Origin: Planctomycetota bacterium
Lineage (GTDB): Bacteria; Planctomycetota; B15-G4; SIAN01
Direction of reading: 5' to 3'
Assembly: GCA_016795285.1 (NCBI GenBank)
Contig: JAEUIC010000018.1
Span: 124,001 to 188,000 of the forward strand
Length of the DNA: 64,000 bases
The first letter of the stretch is position 1. Each line of letters opens with the position of its first letter. The notes beneath the pieces are model-generated. The model was not told the DNA's origin, searched no databases, and saw only the letters and a program-made list of their open reading frames with translations. Positions 50,965 through 60,015 of the stretch are shown here, in pieces. Both the position numbers and the translations under genes were made by a program.

Positions 50965-52034
50965 GGCGGCGCGCTCCGTTCGCCGCCGAGCCGGCCGCCG
51001 AGCGTTCCGCCGCGCAGCGCCCGCCCGCGCGTGGCGACCACGACGGCGATGATGGCGACGCCTTGCAGCACCAGCCCGAAGCGGTCGATGCCGGGCAGGT
51101 TCTCGGCCCACTGCAGCGCCGCGGTGCCGCTCTGCAGCGCCGCGAAGAGGAGCGCCGCGGGCGCGAGCCACGCGCTGCGCAGACCCGCGAGCAGCGCCGC
51201 CGCGACCGCCGCGTAGCCGAGTCCTTGCGAGAGCGACCGGTCGACGGTGCGCGCGACGCCGGCCACCGCGCCGGCGCCGGCGAGCCCGGCCAACGCGCCC
51301 GCCGCCGCGAAGCAGAGCAGTTGCGCGCGCGCGAGCGGGAAGCGGCACGCCTTCGTGAGCAGCGGCGCGGTCGCGCCGGCGCGCAAGAGGAGCCCGGCGC
51401 GGGTGCGCGCGAGGAAGAGGCCGCACGCCGCGGTGAGCAGCAGCGCGAGCGGCAAGCCGAGGTGGAGCGCGCCGGTGCGGCCGAGCGGCAGCTGCGGCAG
51501 CCACGCGCTTTCCGGCAGCGGCGCGCTCTGCGGGAACTGGCCGGTCGGCTCCTGCAGCGGTCCGGTGACGAGCCAGCGCAGGAGTTCGAGCGCCACGCCA
51601 TTCAGCAGCAGCGTCGAGAGCACCTCCGGCACGCCGCGGCGCACCTTGAGCCACGCCGGCAGCGCCGCCCACGCGCCGCCCGCCAGCGCGCCGGCGAGCA
51701 GCGCCGGCAGCCAGTGGCCGCTCGCGCTGCCGGCCCACGCGGCGGCGAGCCCGCCGACCAGGAGCTGCCCTTCGGCGCCGATGTTCCAAAGGCCGCAGCG
51801 GAAGGCGAGCGCGACTCCCGCGGTGCAGAGCAGCAGCGGCGTCGCGAGGCGCAGCGTCGCGCTCCAGGCGTCGGCATCGCCGAACGCGCCGCGCACCAGC
51901 AGCTCGGCCGCGCGGGCCGGCGCGAGTCCCTGCAGCGCGAAGAGCGCCGCCGTCAGCGCCAGGGCGCCGAGCGCCACCAAGAGCGGGCGCAGCAGCGCGC
52001 GCGACGCCGTGCGCGACGTGCTGCGCGGCGTCAC
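50961..52034 (-). CDS. Nucleoside-type ABC transporter permease (first)
   Basis: A 357-residue permease starting at GTG 52034 that overlaps the ATPase stop (GTGA). The hallmark ATPLLLCTAGVALAFRCGLWNIGAEGQLLVGG matches NupP/YufP-like proteins, and LARTRAGLLLRAGATAP is the coupling segment. About nine hydrophobic segments. Together with the neighbours it forms a BmpA-NupO-NupP-NupQ-type purine nucleoside importer; whether the substrate is a nucleoside or another compound cannot be read from sequence. Confidence 0.85.
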   Translation of the reverse strand: MTPRSTSRTASRALLRPLLVALGALALTAALFALQGLAPARAAELLVRGAFGDADAWSATLRLATPLLLCTAGVALAFRCGLWNIGAEGQLLVGGLAAAWAGSASGHWLPALLAGALAGGAWAALPAWLKVRRGVPEVLSTLLLNGVALELLRWLVTGPLQEPTGQFPQSAPLPESAWLPQLPLGRTGALHLGLPLALLLTAACGLFLARTRAGLLLRAGATAPLLTKACRFPLARAQLLCFAAAGALAGLAGAGAVAGVARTVDRSLSQGLGYAAVAAALLAGLRSAWLAPAALLFAALQSGTAALQWAENLPGIDRFGLVLQGVAIIAVVVATRGRALRGGTLGGRLGGERSAPP

Positions 52035-53494
52035 GGTCCGCCTCGTGCGCCGCGCGCCGCTCCGGCGGCCAGCGCGGCGAACTTCTCGGCGACCGCCTCG
52101 CGGCGCGGCGCGCAGGGGTGGAGCGCGCCGCGGAAGAGCACGAAGAGGCGCGTCGCCAGCGCGAGCGCTTCGTCGAGGTCGCTGGTGGCGAGCAGCAGCG
52201 CGGCGCCGTTCGCCACCGCCGCACGCAGCTGCGCGTGGACGAAGGCGGTCGCCTGCAGGTCGAGGCCGCGCGTCGGGTTCTCGGCCAGCAGCAGCGGCGG
52301 ATCGCCGGCGAGTTCGCGCGCCAGCACGACGCGCTGCTGGTTGCCGCCCGAGAGCTCGGCCGCCGCCTGCCACGGCGAGGTGGCGCGCACGTCGAAGCGG
52401 GCGAGGCGCGGCGCCGCGGCGGCGAGCAGCTCGCGGCTCGTGAACCACGGTCGCGCGAAGGTGGCGGGCGCCAGCGCGACGTTCTCGGCGATCGAGAGCG
52501 GCAGCGCGAGGCCGTGGCGCTGCCGATCGCCGCTGATGAAGGCGCGCGCGCCGGGCGCCACCTCGAGATCGCCCGAGCGCGGCGGCGCGAGGCCGGCCAC
52601 CACCTCGAGCAGCTCCGCCTGCCGCTCCGCTTCGACGCCCGTCAGCACGACCGCCTCGCCGCCGCGCACCTCGAGGTCGAGCGGCCCGAAGCGCTCCCCG
52701 ACCAGGCGCCGCGCGGCGATCCGCAGCGCCCCCGCGGCGCGCGGCGGCAGCGGCGGCGCGCTCACGTCGGGCGCGCCGCCGAAGAGCGCGCGCGCCAGCG
52801 ACGCGGCGCTCGCCGTGCCGCGCTCGGCCGCCAGCGCCACGCGCCCTTCGCGCAGCACGGTGATGCGATCGGCGAGGCGCAACGCGTCCTCGAGGCGGTG
52901 GGTGATCAGCAGGATCGCCAGGCCGCGCGCGCGCAGCTGCTCGAGCTCCGCGAAGAGCGCCTCCGCCTCGCTCGGCGTGAGGAGCGCGGTCGGCTCGTCG
53001 AGCAGCAGCACGCGGCGCGCTTGCGCGAGCGCCTTCGCGATCTCGAGGCGCTGGCGCAGCCCGATCGGCAGGTCGCCGACGCGCGCGGCGGGATCGAGGT
53101 CGAGGCCGTGGCGCAGGAGCTGCTGGCGAGCGGCCGCCTCGAAGCTCCGCTTGCGCCACGCGCGCGGCGCCTCGGCGAGGGCGAGGTTCTCGGCGACGGT
53201 GAGCCCCTCCGCCAGCGCGAAGTGCTGGTGGACCATGCCGATGCCCAGCGCGCGCGCGACCGCCGGCGAGGCGATCTTCGTGGCGACGCCGTCGCTGCGG
53301 ATCTCCCCTTCGTCGGGTTCGAGCAGCCCGAGCGCGAGGCGGACCAGCGTCGTCTTGCCGGCGCCGTTCTCGCCGAGCAGCGCGTGCAGCTCGCCGGCGC
53401 GCAGTTCGAGGTCGACGCCGTCGAGCGCGCGCCGCTCGCCGAAGCGCTTGCCGATGCCGACGAAGGCGAGCGGCGGCGGAGCGCGCTCGCTCAT
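52031..53494 (-). CDS. Nucleoside-type ABC transporter ATP-binding protein (two ABC domains)
   Basis: A 487-residue tandem ATPase. Domain 1 has Walker A GENGAGKT, Q-loop MVHQHFALAEGLTVAEN, signature region LPIGLRQRLEIAKAL and Walker B LLLDEPTALLTP. Domain 2 has LTGVEAERQAELLEVVAG where a Walker A would be, with no Lys, but keeps ELSGGNQQRVVLARELAGDPPLLLAENPTRGLD. One degenerate P-loop is normal for this family. It lies between the binding protein and the permeases with 4-nt overlaps at both ends. Confidence 0.9.
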   Translation of the reverse strand: MSERAPPPLAFVGIGKRFGERRALDGVDLELRAGELHALLGENGAGKTTLVRLALGLLEPDEGEIRSDGVATKIASPAVARALGIGMVHQHFALAEGLTVAENLALAEAPRAWRKRSFEAAARQQLLRHGLDLDPAARVGDLPIGLRQRLEIAKALAQARRVLLLDEPTALLTPSEAEALFAELEQLRARGLAILLITHRLEDALRLADRITVLREGRVALAAERGTASAASLARALFGGAPDVSAPPLPPRAAGALRIAARRLVGERFGPLDLEVRGGEAVVLTGVEAERQAELLEVVAGLAPPRSGDLEVAPGARAFISGDRQRHGLALPLSIAENVALAPATFARPWFTSRELLAAAAPRLARFDVRATSPWQAAAELSGGNQQRVVLARELAGDPPLLLAENPTRGLDLQATAFVHAQLRAAVANGAALLLATSDLDEALALATRLFVLFRGALHPCAPRREAVAEKFAALAAGAARGARGGP

Positions 53495-54489
53495 CTCGGG
53501 ACGACGGAGAGCTCGCCGCGCGCGATGGCGGCGGCGGCGGCCTCCATCGCCGCGCGGGCGGCGGCCGGCACGCGCTCGGCCAGCGCCGGATTGAAGGCGA
53601 TCCGCACGTCCCCCTCGGCGAGGCCGAAGCTGCGCGCACCGCCGCGGAAGGTGCCGTCGCGCGCCTCCTTGGCGAGCTCGACCATCAGCTTCGGGATCTC
53701 GGCGACCGCGCTGGCGACGATGACGTCGGGCGCCTTCCCGGTCTGGTCGCGGTTGCAGCCGAAGGCGAGCGCCCCCTTGGCGCGCGCCGCCTCGAAGATG
53801 CCGGCCCCGGCCGCGTCGACGTTCTGGAAGAAGAGGTCGGCGCCCGCCGCCGCGTGGGCGAGCGCCTTCTCCTTGGCCAGCACCGCGTCCTCCCAGCTGC
53901 CCAAGTACTCCTCGACCACGCGCACGTCGGCGCGCACCGAGCGGGCGCCCGCCGCGAAGGCCGCCGCGACCCGCTTCACCGGTTCGAACGCCTCGCCGTG
54001 CAGCGAGCTCACCACGCCGCTCTTCGTCAGATGGCCGGCCAGCACGCCGAGCTGGTAGCTCGCCTCCTCGTTGCGCAGCACGACGGCGGCGAGGTTCTCG
54101 GCGACCAGCGTGCCGCCGGTGGTGACGAAGTCGACGTCGGGGAAGGCGACCGCCGCCTTCGACGCGGGCGCGTTGAACTCGAAGCCGTGGCCGAAGACGA
54201 GCGCGAAGTCGTTGCCGGCCGCTGCGGCGAGCGCCTGCTCGATCTCGACCGCGCTCTTCGCCGTGACCTTGCGCACCTTCGCGCCGAGCTCGCGCTCGAT
54301 CTGCTGCAGCCCCTCGAAGGCCTGCTGGTTCCACCCCTCGTCGTTCTCGGGGCCGGCGAGCAGCAGCGCGACCGCGAAGGGGCGCGCGCCGGCGGGGGGC
54401 GGCGCCTCGCCGCAGGTCGCGAGCAGCAGGAGGCAGGCGCTCTGCGCCGCGGAGCGGAGCGCACGGAGCGCGCGAGTCGAGGGATTCAT
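53491..54489 (-). CDS. BMP-family nucleoside-binding lipoprotein
   Basis: A 332-residue protein with a lipobox (LLLLATCGEAP). The periplasmic binding fold of the BMP/PnrA family is visible: NDEGWNQQAFEGLQQIERELGAKV, DFALVFGHGFEFNAPASKAA, VDFVTTGG, YQLGVLAGHLTKSGVVSSLHGEAF and DLFFQNVDAAGAGIFEAA. Its Asn/Asp/Phe-containing pocket segments match purine nucleoside binders. It is the first gene of the importer, coupled by ATGA to the ATPase. Confidence 0.85.
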   Translation of the reverse strand: MNPSTRALRALRSAAQSACLLLLATCGEAPPPAGARPFAVALLLAGPENDEGWNQQAFEGLQQIERELGAKVRKVTAKSAVEIEQALAAAAGNDFALVFGHGFEFNAPASKAAVAFPDVDFVTTGGTLVAENLAAVVLRNEEASYQLGVLAGHLTKSGVVSSLHGEAFEPVKRVAAAFAAGARSVRADVRVVEEYLGSWEDAVLAKEKALAHAAAGADLFFQNVDAAGAGIFEAARAKGALAFGCNRDQTGKAPDVIVASAVAEIPKLMVELAKEARDGTFRGGARSFGLAEGDVRIAFNPALAERVPAAARAAMEAAAAAIARGELSVVPR

Positions 54490-54520
54490 GGCGGCAGCTT
54501 GCGGGGGCTCGCCGGGTCGA

Positions 54521-56578
54521 TCAAGGGTGCGCGGCGGCGATCGGCGCGGCGACCTCGGCGATGACGCAGAGCAGCCCGCGATCGATCAGGCGGCGCACCC
54601 GCTCCTCGCCGTGCTCGAAGCGGCCGGAGAGGGCGCCGAGCAGCTCGGCGACCGTGCGCTTGCCGTCGGCGAGCGCGACGAGCGCCGACTCGACCTCCTC
54701 GAGCGGGTAGCAGAGGCCGGTCTTCTCGTTGTGCGCGACGTGGGCCGGCTGCGCGAAGCCCGCCTCGTCGGTCGCGAAGGCGTTGAAGCGGAAGCGCGAG
54801 AGGCTCACGCCATCGGTGAGCGCGACGCGCCGCTGCGCGAGGTCGTGCACGTCCTTGCTCATCGGGCCGGAGCGGCCGGCCGAGGTGATCTGGTGCTGCA
54901 GGTCCTGGCGGTGGGCGGCGTAGAGGAGGTAGCCGCCGTGGTTCAGGAGCGGCAGGTCGCCGCGCGCGCGGAAGGCGAGGTCGAGCTCGCTGCGGTCGTA
55001 GTGCTGCGTGCCGTCCTTCATCTCGAAGTCGACCGAGCCGTCCTCGCGTTCGAGGATCTTCACGCCGAAGCGGTCGGGGTTGGTGAAGACGAGCGTGTCG
55101 CGGCCGAGGAAGAAGGTGCCGGTGTAGACCGACATGCCGATCTTGTCGGCGCGCCGGGTGACGAAGTCGTAGGTGTGGAGGTCGTCGTCCGGCGTCGCGG
55201 TCGGGAAGCCGATGAACCACGAGAGGCCGGCCTTGATGCCGTTCTTCGCCATCAGCTCGAGGATCACGTCGACCCGCTCGAGGTCGTTGCCCTTGTCGAT
55301 CAGGTCGAGCACGCGCTGGCGGGCCGACTCGAAGCCGAACTGGAGGAACCGGCAACCGCCCTTGCCGAGCTGCTCCATCAGCAGCGGGTTGGCGTAGGGC
55401 TTCTCGAACTTGGTCTCGGCGAACCAGTAGATCGGGTCGCCGTTCGCGGCGATCTGCTGGGCGACGTGCTTCAGCGTCTTCGGCGGCGCGAGCGAGTCCC
55501 AGAAGAGGAAGTGGTCGACGCCGCAGTCGACGTGGATCTGCTTGATGTCGGCGTAGACGCGGTCGGGCGAGCGCATGCGGAAGTTGCGCCGGAAGCCGTC
55601 GCCGCAGAAGGTGCACTTGCCGTAGTAGCAGCCGCGCGAGGTCTGGAGGTTCGCCACCTTCTCGGGCGTCAGGTAGAGGTCGAAGGCGATGCCGGAGAAG
55701 TCGGGGGCCGGGAACTCGTTCAGGTCGGGGACGTCGGGCGGCAGCACGCTGCGCTTCACCGCGCCGTCCTCGAACCACCAGAGGTTCGGCACGTTCTCGA
55801 AGCCGCCGCCCTTCTCGAGCGCGGCCGCCAGCGCGACGATGGCGCGCTCGCCCTCGCCGGCGACGCCGAAGTCGATGAACGGCGCGAGCTCGGCGCCGGC
55901 GAAGAGGCGGTAGGCGTAGTCGTTCACGGTCGGGCCGCCGATGACGATCTTCACGCGCGGCGCGCGCTGCTTGATCGCCTTGGCGAGCTTCAGCATCTCG
56001 AAGAACTGGAAGTTGAACGGCAGCGTGAAGCCGACCAGGTCGGGCTGCTCGGCCAGCAGCGAGTCGACGATGCCGTTGGCGTAGGCATCCGAGATCGGGT
56101 CGCCCGAGGGCTGCGCCAGCGCGGCGAGCGTCTGCTGCACGAAGAAGCGGTTCTCGGGGTCGAAGATCGGGTTGGCCGCCGAGGCGAGCCGGATCATCGT
56201 CTGCAGCGAGTCGAAGGCGCGGTTGAACTGCGCCGGGTCGTAGAAGCGCTCCTTGTCCTTCATGATCCGCGCCGCCTCGGGCGCGAAGAGGAAGGAGTCG
56301 CGCGGCGCCGCCATCAGCGGGGCGAGGAAGCGGTAGATGCCGCGCTCGGCGGCGTCGAGGGTCGGCTTCGCCTCGAGCGCGGCGAGCTGGCCGCGCGCGT
56401 AGTCGTGGTAGCCCTGGAGTCGCTCGCGCTGGTTCAGCCAGGCGAAGGTCTCCGCGTTGACGTCGCGCACCTTCACCTCGTGCCCGGCGTGCTTCAGCAC
56501 CGCCGCGAGCTGCGCGAGGCTCGAGTACGGGATCATCGGCGGCGTGCGGTCGGGCGGGTAGGCGAGCAGGACCTTCAT
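54521..56578 (-). CDS. B12-binding radical SAM protein with a C-terminal winged-helix-like module
   Basis: A 685-residue protein. The N-terminal 290 residues include a cobalamin-binding Rossmann-like part: VLLAYPPDRTPPMIPYSSLAQLAAVLKHAGHEV at the start and VKIVIGGPTVNDYAYRLF. The radical SAM cluster motif is SRGCYYGKCTFCGDG (Cys317, Cys322, Cys325), i.e. C-x4-C-x2-C rather than the usual C-x3-C-x2-C, as in some RiPP-associated members. The last 75 residues (YPLEEVESALVALADGKRTVAELLGALSGRF) look like a PqqD/RRE-type or other winged-helix peptide-recognition module. No precursor peptide is evident nearby. The start ATG at 56578 is 91 nt from the stop of the sulfatase-like gene. Confidence 0.8.
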   Translation of the reverse strand: MKVLLAYPPDRTPPMIPYSSLAQLAAVLKHAGHEVKVRDVNAETFAWLNQRERLQGYHDYARGQLAALEAKPTLDAAERGIYRFLAPLMAAPRDSFLFAPEAARIMKDKERFYDPAQFNRAFDSLQTMIRLASAANPIFDPENRFFVQQTLAALAQPSGDPISDAYANGIVDSLLAEQPDLVGFTLPFNFQFFEMLKLAKAIKQRAPRVKIVIGGPTVNDYAYRLFAGAELAPFIDFGVAGEGERAIVALAAALEKGGGFENVPNLWWFEDGAVKRSVLPPDVPDLNEFPAPDFSGIAFDLYLTPEKVANLQTSRGCYYGKCTFCGDGFRRNFRMRSPDRVYADIKQIHVDCGVDHFLFWDSLAPPKTLKHVAQQIAANGDPIYWFAETKFEKPYANPLLMEQLGKGGCRFLQFGFESARQRVLDLIDKGNDLERVDVILELMAKNGIKAGLSWFIGFPTATPDDDLHTYDFVTRRADKIGMSVYTGTFFLGRDTLVFTNPDRFGVKILEREDGSVDFEMKDGTQHYDRSELDLAFRARGDLPLLNHGGYLLYAAHRQDLQHQITSAGRSGPMSKDVHDLAQRRVALTDGVSLSRFRFNAFATDEAGFAQPAHVAHNEKTGLCYPLEEVESALVALADGKRTVAELLGALSGRFEHGEERVRRLIDRGLLCVIAEVAAPIAAAHP

Positions 56579-56669
56579 GGGGTGTCGATCACCGCGAGAG
56601 GGAGGCACCGCGAGAGGCAGGTCCGGGAGCGATGCGATCGGTCGGCGACGGCGGGAACTATAGCCCTGC

Positions 56670-58691
56670 TCAGTCGCCGGGAGCGGGCGGCGACGCGGCC
56701 GCTTTTTCCCGACTCGCGCCGATGTCGCGGCGCAGCTGCTCGAACTTGCCGCGGTCGGCGTGGTCCGCCGGGAGCTCGGCGAGGAAGCGGGCGCACGCCT
56801 TCTCCGCCTCTTCATAGAGGGCGAGGCGCCGCTCGCGCTCGGCGGCGGGCAGCGCATCGGCCTCGAGGCGGGCGAGCGACGCCACGTTGGCGAGCGCCTC
56901 GGGCGAGCTGGCGTCGACCTCGAGCGAGCGGCGGAACGCCTCGAGCGCGCCGAGTCGATGGCGCTGCGCCGTCGCCGCGTCGCGCGCCGCGGCCATCCGC
57001 CGCATCAGCACGATGCCGAGGTTGAAGTGCGCCTTGGCGCGCTGGAAGTCGAGCTCGATCGCCTTGCGCAGGTGGCGCTCCGCCTCGTCCTGGTCCTCGG
57101 GGCGGCGGCTGGCGATGAGCACGCCGCCGAGCTGCTCGTGGGCGAAGACCGACTGCGGCGCGAGTTCGCAGAGCGTGCGCAACTGCGCGGCGGCGCCGGC
57201 CGCGTCGCCGTCGGAGAACGCCGAGGTGACCCGCTCAAGCGCGAAGATCACGTCGACGTGGTCCTCGGGATCGGCGAGCGCGGCGAAGTCGGGGCGCTCG
57301 CCGAAGTCGCGCACTGTCGCGTCGACGTAGCCGAGCGAGAGGAGCTCGGCGCGCCGCGCGTCGTCGAGCTCGACGCCGTGCGTCGCGAGCGGCACCGCCG
57401 GATCGGCCGCGAGCGCATCGAGCCGCGCGCGCAGCGCCCGCGCGCGCGGGTCGTCGGCGCGGAAGAGGTCGTGCGCCTCGCCGCCGGCGCCGGGGTTGCG
57501 GTCGAAGAGGCGCTCGCGCCGCGAGCGGACGTACTTGAGCCCGCCTTGCACGCACGCCTCCATCGGCGCGAAGCCGAAGTTGCTCCACGCGTACCACGAC
57601 TCCATCGCCACGGCGCGACCGGAGCGCTCCTCGCCCGTGCCGCGCACCAGGTCGGCGACGCTCTCGCCGTCGAAGCGCAGGTCGGGGCGCGCGATGCCGA
57701 GCAGCTCGAGCAGCGTCGGCATCACGTCGACCAGCGAGACGGCGCTGTCGATCGCGCGCGGCGGCGCGCCCGGCACGCGCATCAGCAGCGGGATGCGCAT
57801 GGTCGCGTCGTAGAGGAACCAGCCGTGGGTCGGCTCGACGCCGTCCAAGAGGCTCTCGCCGTGGTCGGCGGCCAGCACGACGATCGTCTCGCTCCAGTCG
57901 GGGCGCGCGCGCAGCGCGGCGAGGAAGCGACCGACCTGCAGGTCGAGGAAGGCGATCTCCTCGAAGTAGAGGCGGCGCCGATCGGCGTTCGCCTCCGCTT
58001 CGGTGCGCGCGGGTCGCGGCGCGCTGCCGGGCGCGGCGTAGGGGTAGTGCGCGTCGAAGAGGTGGAGCCAGTAGAGGAACGGGCCGTCGGCGGGGAGGTC
58101 GCGCAGCGCCTGGTCGACCATCGCGTCGCCGCGCATCTCGCCGACGAAGAGGCGCTGCTTGGCGGGATCGCGCGGCGGGTCGCGGTAGAGGTCGAACCCC
58201 TGCGCCAAGCCGTAGGCGGCGTCGAGCACGATCGCGGCGACGCCGGCGCCGGTCGCGTAGCCCTGCTCCTTCAGCACCTCGGCGAGCGTCACGGCGGCGC
58301 TCGGCAGCGCGGCGACCGAGTTGTCGCGCAGGTGGTGGCTCGCCGGATGGAGGCCGGTGAGCAGCGAGGCGTGCGCCGGCAGCGTGAGCGGCGTGACGGT
58401 GTAGGCGTCGCGGAAGACGGCGCTCTCCGCGGCGAGCGCATCCATCTGCGGCGTGATCGAGGGGGAGCGGCCGCAGAAGCCGAGCGCATCGCGCCGCGTG
58501 GTGTCGAGCGTCACGATCACGACGTTGCGGCGGCTGGCCGGCGGGACGGCGGCCGCGGGCGGCGCGGGCGGCGCCGTCGGCGCGGGCGGCGCCGGGTCGT
58601 GGCGCGAGCAGCCGCTGGCGAGCAGCGCCAACGAGGCGATGATCGCGGCGACGATCTCGGCGGCGATCTCGGGCGAGCAGGAGCGGCGCAT
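56670..58691 (-). CDS. Sulfatase-fold lipoprotein fused to TPRs, lacking the formylglycine Cys
   Basis: A 673-residue protein with a lipobox (LLASGCSRH) and a Pro/Ala spacer. The sulfatase fold follows: VVIVTLDTTRRDALG (metal Asp), TLPAHASLLTGLHP (active-site helix), HLFDAHYPY, LAADHGESLLDG and THGWFLYDATMRIPLL. The Cys/Ser that sulfatases convert to formylglycine (C/S-x-P-x-R) is Thr here, and the Arg is His, so a classical sulfatase mechanism is not expected. After ELLSLGYVD the last 200 residues are TPR repeats (AEAHEQ-type pairs, RRSLEVDASSPEAL). It is probably a surface phospho- or sulfo-hydrolase or transferase. Its start overlaps that of the divergent gene. Confidence 0.8.
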   Translation of the reverse strand: MRRSCSPEIAAEIVAAIIASLALLASGCSRHDPAPPAPTAPPAPPAAAVPPASRRNVVIVTLDTTRRDALGFCGRSPSITPQMDALAAESAVFRDAYTVTPLTLPAHASLLTGLHPASHHLRDNSVAALPSAAVTLAEVLKEQGYATGAGVAAIVLDAAYGLAQGFDLYRDPPRDPAKQRLFVGEMRGDAMVDQALRDLPADGPFLYWLHLFDAHYPYAAPGSAPRPARTEAEANADRRRLYFEEIAFLDLQVGRFLAALRARPDWSETIVVLAADHGESLLDGVEPTHGWFLYDATMRIPLLMRVPGAPPRAIDSAVSLVDVMPTLLELLGIARPDLRFDGESVADLVRGTGEERSGRAVAMESWYAWSNFGFAPMEACVQGGLKYVRSRRERLFDRNPGAGGEAHDLFRADDPRARALRARLDALAADPAVPLATHGVELDDARRAELLSLGYVDATVRDFGERPDFAALADPEDHVDVIFALERVTSAFSDGDAAGAAAQLRTLCELAPQSVFAHEQLGGVLIASRRPEDQDEAERHLRKAIELDFQRAKAHFNLGIVLMRRMAAARDAATAQRHRLGALEAFRRSLEVDASSPEALANVASLARLEADALPAAERERRLALYEEAEKACARFLAELPADHADRGKFEQLRRDIGASREKAAASPPAPGD

Positions 58692-59451
58692 GGCTTCGAT
58701 TCGCGAGGGTGGGGCGGCGAGCGGCGCGAAAGAGCGGCTCGGCGTGCTGGGGGTGGGGATCGTGCCGATCGTGCTGGCCGCATGGGCGTGGCCCGGCGCG
58801 GCGCAAGAGGGAACGGCGGCGCAAGATAGCCCGCGCCTGCTCGCCGTCGCGCAGGCGAGCGTCGTGCTGGCGGCGAGCGACGTCGACGTGGCCGAGGCGG
58901 GCGGGGAGCTCGGCCAGCTCGCGCAAGGGACGACGGTCGAGTGGCTCGCCACGAGCGGCCGCGACGACGGGCTGGTGAAGGTGCGCGTCGAGGGGTGGCT
59001 GCCGCGGGCCGCGCTGACCGAGGCGGTTGTCGGCCGGGCGCCAAGGGTCGCTGCCGGCACGGCGGCGCGCGGGACACCCGTCGCCGTGCTGTCGCGCGCG
59101 CACCACGTCGCGGTGCGGCCGGAGCTGCGCATCGTCGAACGGCGGCGCGTCGTCACGCTCGAACTCGAGCTCGAGACGCTCGATGGACGGCCGGTGGTGG
59201 TGGCGGGCAGCCGGCTGGCGGGACAGCTGACGGTGGCACCGCAGCGGAAGATCGCCGGGGGGCACGCGCGCGGCGAGCCGCTGCTCGCGCGCGCCTTCGA
59301 GCTGGTCGAGGGGCGCGCGACGGTCGAGCTGCCGCTCGCGGAGCTGGGCGACCCCGCGCCGCCGCTCGTCATCTTCTCGGTGAGCGTCGAGCTGGGGGGC
59401 GCGGTCGTGCTGGTCGGCGCGGCCTCGGCGGTCGCGCTGCCGGCGCGCTGA
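58690..59451 (+). CDS. Exported SH3-like-domain protein
   Basis: A 253-residue protein whose ATG at 58690-58692 shares the bases CATG with the divergent start at 58691. GGAGCGG precedes it. A signal segment (VGIVPIVLAAWAWPGAAQEG) is followed by an SH3-like region (ASDVDVAEAGGELGQLAQGTTVEWLAT and KVRVEGWLPRAAL), the GW-bearing pattern seen in bacterial SH3 domains. The remainder is beta-rich (RPELRIVERRRVVTLELELE). It is a periplasmic or surface protein with no further hint of function. Confidence 0.6.
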   Translation: MASIREGGAASGAKERLGVLGVGIVPIVLAAWAWPGAAQEGTAAQDSPRLLAVAQASVVLAASDVDVAEAGGELGQLAQGTTVEWLATSGRDDGLVKVRVEGWLPRAALTEAVVGRAPRVAAGTAARGTPVAVLSRAHHVAVRPELRIVERRRVVTLELELETLDGRPVVVAGSRLAGQLTVAPQRKIAGGHARGEPLLARAFELVEGRATVELPLAELGDPAPPLVIFSVSVELGGAVVLVGAASAVALPAR

Positions 59452-59651
59452 GAGAGGGCGATCGCCGGGCGCGGCGGGGTGCGCGGAGTCGGGGGCTCGC
59501 CCGACCTGAGGCGCGGCGGACCCGTTTTGGCGCGATGGGAAGAGGATTCCGGTCGCCGAACGGGGAGCTCGGGTCGCCCGACGCGCCACCCGGAGTACAG
59601 TCCCGCGTCGCCGCTCCTGACCTGCCGCGCCACCCCCCACGGAGATCGTGA

Positions 59652-59828
59652 GTGAAGCCCTACCTCGAGACTGGCCGCCCCCTCGACGCCGTGCGCAACG
59701 TGACGGTGCTCTTCTGCGGTCGCTGCGAGCGCGAGTTCCTCGCCAAGCTCAAGGAAGGGCAGGACAACCCGACCTACGAGTGCCCGAAGTGCAAGAGCGC
59801 CAACCGCTTCCAGATCATCTGGCGCTGA
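59652..59828 (+). CDS. Small zinc-ribbon protein
   Basis: A 58-residue protein with GTG start at 59652, GGAG at 59641-59644. Sequence marks: VTVLFCGRCEREFLAKL and YECPKCKSANRF give two CxxC knuckles about 23 residues apart, a typical zinc ribbon. It ends QIIWR. It is not overlapped by a better frame, and the codon use fits the neighbourhood. It may be a nucleic-acid-binding or adaptor protein. Followed by hairpins at 59906-59960. Confidence 0.7.
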   Translation: MKPYLETGRPLDAVRNVTVLFCGRCEREFLAKLKEGQDNPTYECPKCKSANRFQIIWR

Positions 59829-59905
59829 GATCGCCATCCTCGGGAGTCGCGGCCGTCCTGACCGCACGCGCCGCGCGACCGCTCCCGATGCCTGTTCGAC
59901 GCTCT

Positions 59906-59960
59906 GAGGCCCGACCTCGTCCCCGCTCCCGCAGAGCGCTCGAGGGTCGGGCCTCGAGCG
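59906..59960. terminator. Overlapping hairpins, candidate terminator
   Basis: CGCTCGAGG (59937-59945) pairs with CCTCGAGCG (59952-59960) and is followed by TTTCCC, which fits an intrinsic terminator for the small zinc-ribbon gene. An alternative stem, GAGGCCCGACC (59906-59916) with GGTCGGGCCTC (59945-59955), would exclude it. Both lie in the 187-nt convergent gap. Confidence 0.6.
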
Positions 59961-60015
59961 TTTCCCGGCCGCGCGTGCGGCCGTTGCGGCGCCGGCAGCG
60001 CCGGCAGCGGCGGGA

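Noticed and set aside
54521..58691. A RiPP biosynthetic cluster around the B12-radical SAM gene
   Set aside because: No short precursor-like frame with leader and Cys/Ser-rich core was found nearby.
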